Assembly (NCBI GenBank): GCA_003241385.1
Contig: QFPO01000006.1
Coordinates: 175,065-239,064, forward strand
DNA length: 64,000 bases
Direction: 5' to 3'
Source: Rhodanobacter denitrificans
GTDB taxonomy: Bacteria; Pseudomonadota; Gammaproteobacteria; Xanthomonadales; Rhodanobacteraceae
Shown here: piece after piece, positions 61,471 through 64,000 of the stretch
Numbering within the stretch: the first letter of the stretch is position 1
Layout of the letters: each line of letters opens with the position of its first letter
Notes under the pieces: model-generated
Told to the model about the DNA's origin: nothing
Database searches by the model: none
Seen by the model: only the letters and a program-made list of their open reading frames with translations
Position numbers and translations under genes: made by a program

Positions 61471-63624
61471 CTACGGCTCGAAGCCGTCCGCGAACAGCAC
61501 GTCCGAACCGGCCAGCGCGGCCAGGCCACGCCTGGGCAGGCCCCCGATCACCGCGAAATCGCCGCCGGCATAGATCAGTCCGCCCGGTGCGGCGGCCAGC
61601 GCGCGCACGTCGTCGTCGGCACCGGGATTCCAGGCTGGATCGACCGCGCCGCTGCCGCCGTCGAGCCGTGCGATGCGCTCGCGCGCGACACCGCCGATCG
61701 TCGCGAAATCGCCGCCGGCATAGACGTGGCCGGCGCCGTCGACCGCGAGCGCTCTGACGTAGCGGTCGGCACCGGGATTCCAGGCGGCGTCGGCACTGCC
61801 GCTGCCGCCGCCGTCGAGCTTGACCAGGTAGCTGCGCGCCTGACCGCCGGCCGACGCGAACGTGCCGCCGGCATAGACGTGTCCGCCGCTGTCGACGGCG
61901 AGCGCGCTCACTTCCTCGTCCGCACCGGGGTTCCAGATCGGGTCGACCGCACCGCTGACGCCGTCGAGTTTGACCAGGCGCTCACGCGGCTGCCCGCCGA
62001 CGCTCGTGAAGCGGCCGCCCGCGTAGACGTGGCCGGCCGCGTCGACGGCGAGCGCATAGACGCCCGAACTCGCCGAGGGATTGAACACGGGATCGAGCGT
62101 GCCGTCGGCGCGCAGCTTGGCGAGATACTGGCGCGGCACGCCGCCGACCGACGTGAAGCTGCCGCCGAACACGAAGCTGCCGTCCGGCAGCGCGACCACG
62201 GCGCGCAGCAGGCCGGACACCGTCAGCGGACCCGGCTCGCCGATCGACGCGGCGATCAGCGCGAGGATCGCGTCGTCCGGGTGTGGCGTGGTATCGATGC
62301 TGCCGTCGCTGCCGAGCCGCAGCGCGTACGGCGTCAGCCGGCCGTCGGCCTTCAGGAACTGGCCACCGACCAGCAGTCCGTACGGGCGTCGCAGCAGCAT
62401 CGTGGTGCCGCTGGCCGGCGATTCGACATCGGGACCGGCGCCGACCGCTGCGGCCGTGGTGTCGAGCGTCGCCAGTCCGAGCCGATAGCCGCCGCCGATC
62501 GTGAAGAAGCGGCCGCCGACATCGATCGCGCCGCCGGACGGCGACAGCACCGCGACCGAGCCGTTCGGCGCCGGATTCCAGGCCGGATCGGCGGCGCCGC
62601 TGCCGATGAGCCTGGCGAGCAGGCTGCGCGGTTGGCCGCCGATCGCCGAGAACGGGCCTGCGGCATAGACGGCGCCGCTCGCGTCGACCGCGAGCGTGTC
62701 GACGGCGCGGTCCGGCGCCGGGTTCCAGGCCGCATCGAGCGTGCCATTGCTCGCCAGCCTGGCGAGATAGCGAAGGCCCTGGCCGCCGATGCCGGTGAAC
62801 TCGCCGCCGACGTAGAGCGCGCCGCTGCCGTACGCCAGCGCGCGGACGCTGCCGCCGGTCACTGCGGCGTCCCAGGCGCCGTCGAGCGTGCCGTCGTCCG
62901 CGAATCGCGCGAGCGCGCGCCGTGGCTGGCCGGCCACCTCGAAGAATGCGCCGCCGGCATACAGCGCGCCGCTCGCATCGCGGGCCAGCACGAGCACGTT
63001 GCCGTCGGGTGCGGGGTTCCAGGCCGGATCGGCCGCGCCGCTGCCGCTGGCCGACAGGCGCGCCAGATGCGAGCGCGTCTGGCCGCCGATCGTGTCGAAC
63101 TGGCCGCCCACGTAGACGCGGCCGGCGGCGTCGACGTCGAGCGCGTAGACGAACGAGCTCGGCGCCGGATCCCAGGCCGGATCGGCTGCACCGTTGCCGC
63201 CGGCGTCGATTCTGGCGAGATTGTCGCGCGTCTGCCCGCCGATCGCGTAGAACCAGCCGCCGACGTAGACGTGGCCGGCGCCGTCGTCGGCCAGCGCATA
63301 GACCTCGCGATCCGGCGCCGGATTCCAGTCCGGATCGAGCGTGCCGTCCGGCCGCAGCTTGGCCAGGTTGAGGCGCGGCGTGCCGTTCACCGACGAGAAC
63401 CGGCCGCCGACGATGCGGCTGCCGTCGGCGAGCCGCAGCAGCGCCATGACGGTGCCGTTGGTGACCAGATCCAGATCCGGGCGCGGCAGCGGCGCCGGCG
63501 ATTGCGCGATGGCGACGGCCGGTACGAGCAGCAGGAACCCCAGCATCCGGCAGCGGAGCCGTCCGGCGAGACGTGCCAGCAGGCGGCGAGGCGGGGTAGG
63601 GGAGACAGCGAGGGAAGCGCGCAT
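61471..63624 (-). CDS. Secreted delta-60 repeat propeller protein with C-terminal LFADGFE tag
   Basis: 717 residues from ATG 63624; ATG 63672 is possible but the signal peptide is better from 63624 (MRASLAV..., hydrophobic LLLVPAVAIAQ). About twelve and a half repeats of ~50 residues follow, each with a GG-x-F-x-x-(I/V)-GG turn, LARLxxxG, DPAWNPAPD and VYALAVDAAGHVYAGG, the delta-60 repeat pattern. Repeats are similar at DNA level, suggesting recent duplication. The protein ends LFADGFEP. Likely a secreted beta-propeller; function unknown. Confidence 0.88.
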   Translation of the reverse strand: MRASLAVSPTPPRRLLARLAGRLRCRMLGFLLLVPAVAIAQSPAPLPRPDLDLVTNGTVMALLRLADGSRIVGGRFSSVNGTPRLNLAKLRPDGTLDPDWNPAPDREVYALADDGAGHVYVGGWFYAIGGQTRDNLARIDAGGNGAADPAWDPAPSSFVYALDVDAAGRVYVGGQFDTIGGQTRSHLARLSASGSGAADPAWNPAPDGNVLVLARDASGALYAGGAFFEVAGQPRRALARFADDGTLDGAWDAAVTGGSVRALAYGSGALYVGGEFTGIGGQGLRYLARLASNGTLDAAWNPAPDRAVDTLAVDASGAVYAAGPFSAIGGQPRSLLARLIGSGAADPAWNPAPNGSVAVLSPSGGAIDVGGRFFTIGGGYRLGLATLDTTAAAVGAGPDVESPASGTTMLLRRPYGLLVGGQFLKADGRLTPYALRLGSDGSIDTTPHPDDAILALIAASIGEPGPLTVSGLLRAVVALPDGSFVFGGSFTSVGGVPRQYLAKLRADGTLDPVFNPSASSGVYALAVDAAGHVYAGGRFTSVGGQPRERLVKLDGVSGAVDPIWNPGADEEVSALAVDSGGHVYAGGTFASAGGQARSYLVKLDGGGSGSADAAWNPGADRYVRALAVDGAGHVYAGGDFATIGGVARERIARLDGGSGAVDPAWNPGADDDVRALAAAPGGLIYAGGDFAVIGGLPRRGLAALAGSDVLFADGFEP

Positions 63625-63782
63625 GATCGAGTCCGCAGCGAGAGGACGGCGCACCGCGGCGCGGTGGCTCATCGCTCAACGGCGCAGAACGGCGCGCCGA
63701 TGTCGCATACGGACGAAAAAGTGCTTCACCTCTCTCCGGGCATCGCCCGACGTCGTCCGCTTCGATCGCTCTGTCTCGCCTA

Positions 63783-63848
63783 GCTCTCGCTCTCGCTGTG
63801 GCTGTGGCTCTTGCTGTGGCTCTTGCCGTTGCTCTCGCTCTTGGCTGT
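63783..63848 (+). repeat. Degenerate hexamer tandem repeat, GCTSTN
   Basis: About ten and a half hexamers in register: GCTCTC twice, then GCTGTG and GCTCTT units mixed, with one GCCGTT. It is not in any gene. The same period gives Q/R/E-rich products on the minus strand. Confidence 0.85.
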
Positions 63849-63961
63849 TGGTGCGCCTAAAGCGAGCCGAGCATCGCAGGTCGGCCAGGCCGAAGAGCTG
63901 TCCCGTGTCTGAGCGCAGCGAGTTGGGGCAGCGTGCCTGGGCGACCGAGAAGCGCAGGGCA

Positions 63962-63984
63962 CCGATGCGGCGCAGCCGCATCGG
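63962..63984. repeat. Inverted repeat near the right edge
   Basis: A perfect 10-bp stem (63962-63971 with 63975-63984) with loop GCA. The bases before it (63910-63960) look like part of the same block. From memory, similar blocks recur between genes in Xanthomonadales; this needs a search. Confidence 0.6.
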
Positions 63985-64000
63985 CTCGCGTCAGCGCAGG

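Larger units (their letters stand above)
63625..64000. other. Right-end region with hexamer array and inverted repeat, no supported gene
   Basis: 376 bases. Apart from the promoter side of the delta-60 gene, it holds a degenerate hexamer array (63783-63848) and an inverted repeat near 63962-63984. A 101-codon minus frame (63676-63981) is low-complexity (Q/R/E-rich) and simply reads the repeat. It may be part of a dispersed element that continues beyond the window. Confidence 0.5.

Noticed and set aside
61471..63624. Regular repeats taken as a possible CRISPR array
   Set aside because: The ~150-base repeats lie in one open reading frame encoding delta-60 units; there are no short direct repeats with spacers.
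63676..63981. 101-codon minus frame at the right edge
   Set aside because: Low-complexity translation of the hexamer array, no start signal.

Overview
The window is a stretch of bacterial chromosome with very high G+C, densely packed with genes on both strands. The gene set (ErpA, HemJ, a large NAD-dependent glutamate dehydrogenase, bactofilin, AmpE, NudC, AceK/Icd, YbeZ/YbeY, many secreted peptidases and beta-propeller proteins) suggests a gammaproteobacterium of the Xanthomonadales/Lysobacterales, most likely Rhodanobacteraceae (Dokdonella-like). That placement rests on gene content and style, not on a marker gene. I see no rRNA, tRNA, CRISPR array, insertion sequence or prophage.

Layout. 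1-1092 is the start of a signalling protein cut by the left edge. 1334-6093 holds housekeeping genes (hemJ, a coiled-coil membrane protein coupled to a bactofilin, erpA-nudC, ampE, a PDZ lipoprotein). 6311-9111 is a coupled pair of M16 peptidases. 9217-17181 (minus) is an NAD-GDH, NAD kinase and S8 protease string. 17482-22911 has a two-part transglutaminase-like protein and small secreted proteins. 23226-25366 is an ExbB/MotA-like and OmpA/MotB-like pair. 25380-31000 has rluE, a methyltransferase-like lipoprotein, a DUF1328 peptide, and icd with its regulator aceK. 31080-34469 is a SWIM-SNF2 helicase. 34650-43437 (minus) is a CHAT/TPR protein, sigma factor-like protein, anti-sigma-like membrane protein and giant S53 protease. 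43754-48096 contains two secreted beta-propeller proteins. 48345-52290 includes an alpha/beta hydrolase, a Nudix protein, and ybeZ-ybeY split by a secreted propeller gene. 52468-58901 is an M14 carboxypeptidase run into an ABC-2 exporter and a glycosyltransferase group. 58919-61316 has an MHS transporter, a small secreted protein and a cold-shock protein. 61471-63624 is a delta-60 repeat protein, and the right end carries a hexamer array and an inverted repeat.

The most interesting signal is shared by seven unrelated secreted proteins: S8 protease, S53 protease, BNR propeller, FG-GAP propeller, SMP-30-like propeller, M14 carboxypeptidase and delta-60 protein. Each ends in the same short tag, aliphatic-F-x-(D/S/G)-(G/T/D/E)-F-(E/D), within the last 2-12 residues. 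It has no following transmembrane helix or basic tail, so it does not look like PEP-CTERM or LPXTG. A common C-terminal sorting or secretion signal is a reasonable hypothesis. A second candidate system is the CHAT-sigma-anti-sigma-S53 protease gene row. Gene organisation is extremely compact: eleven gene pairs overlap by four bases (GTGA, ATGA or TTGA), which suggests translational coupling.
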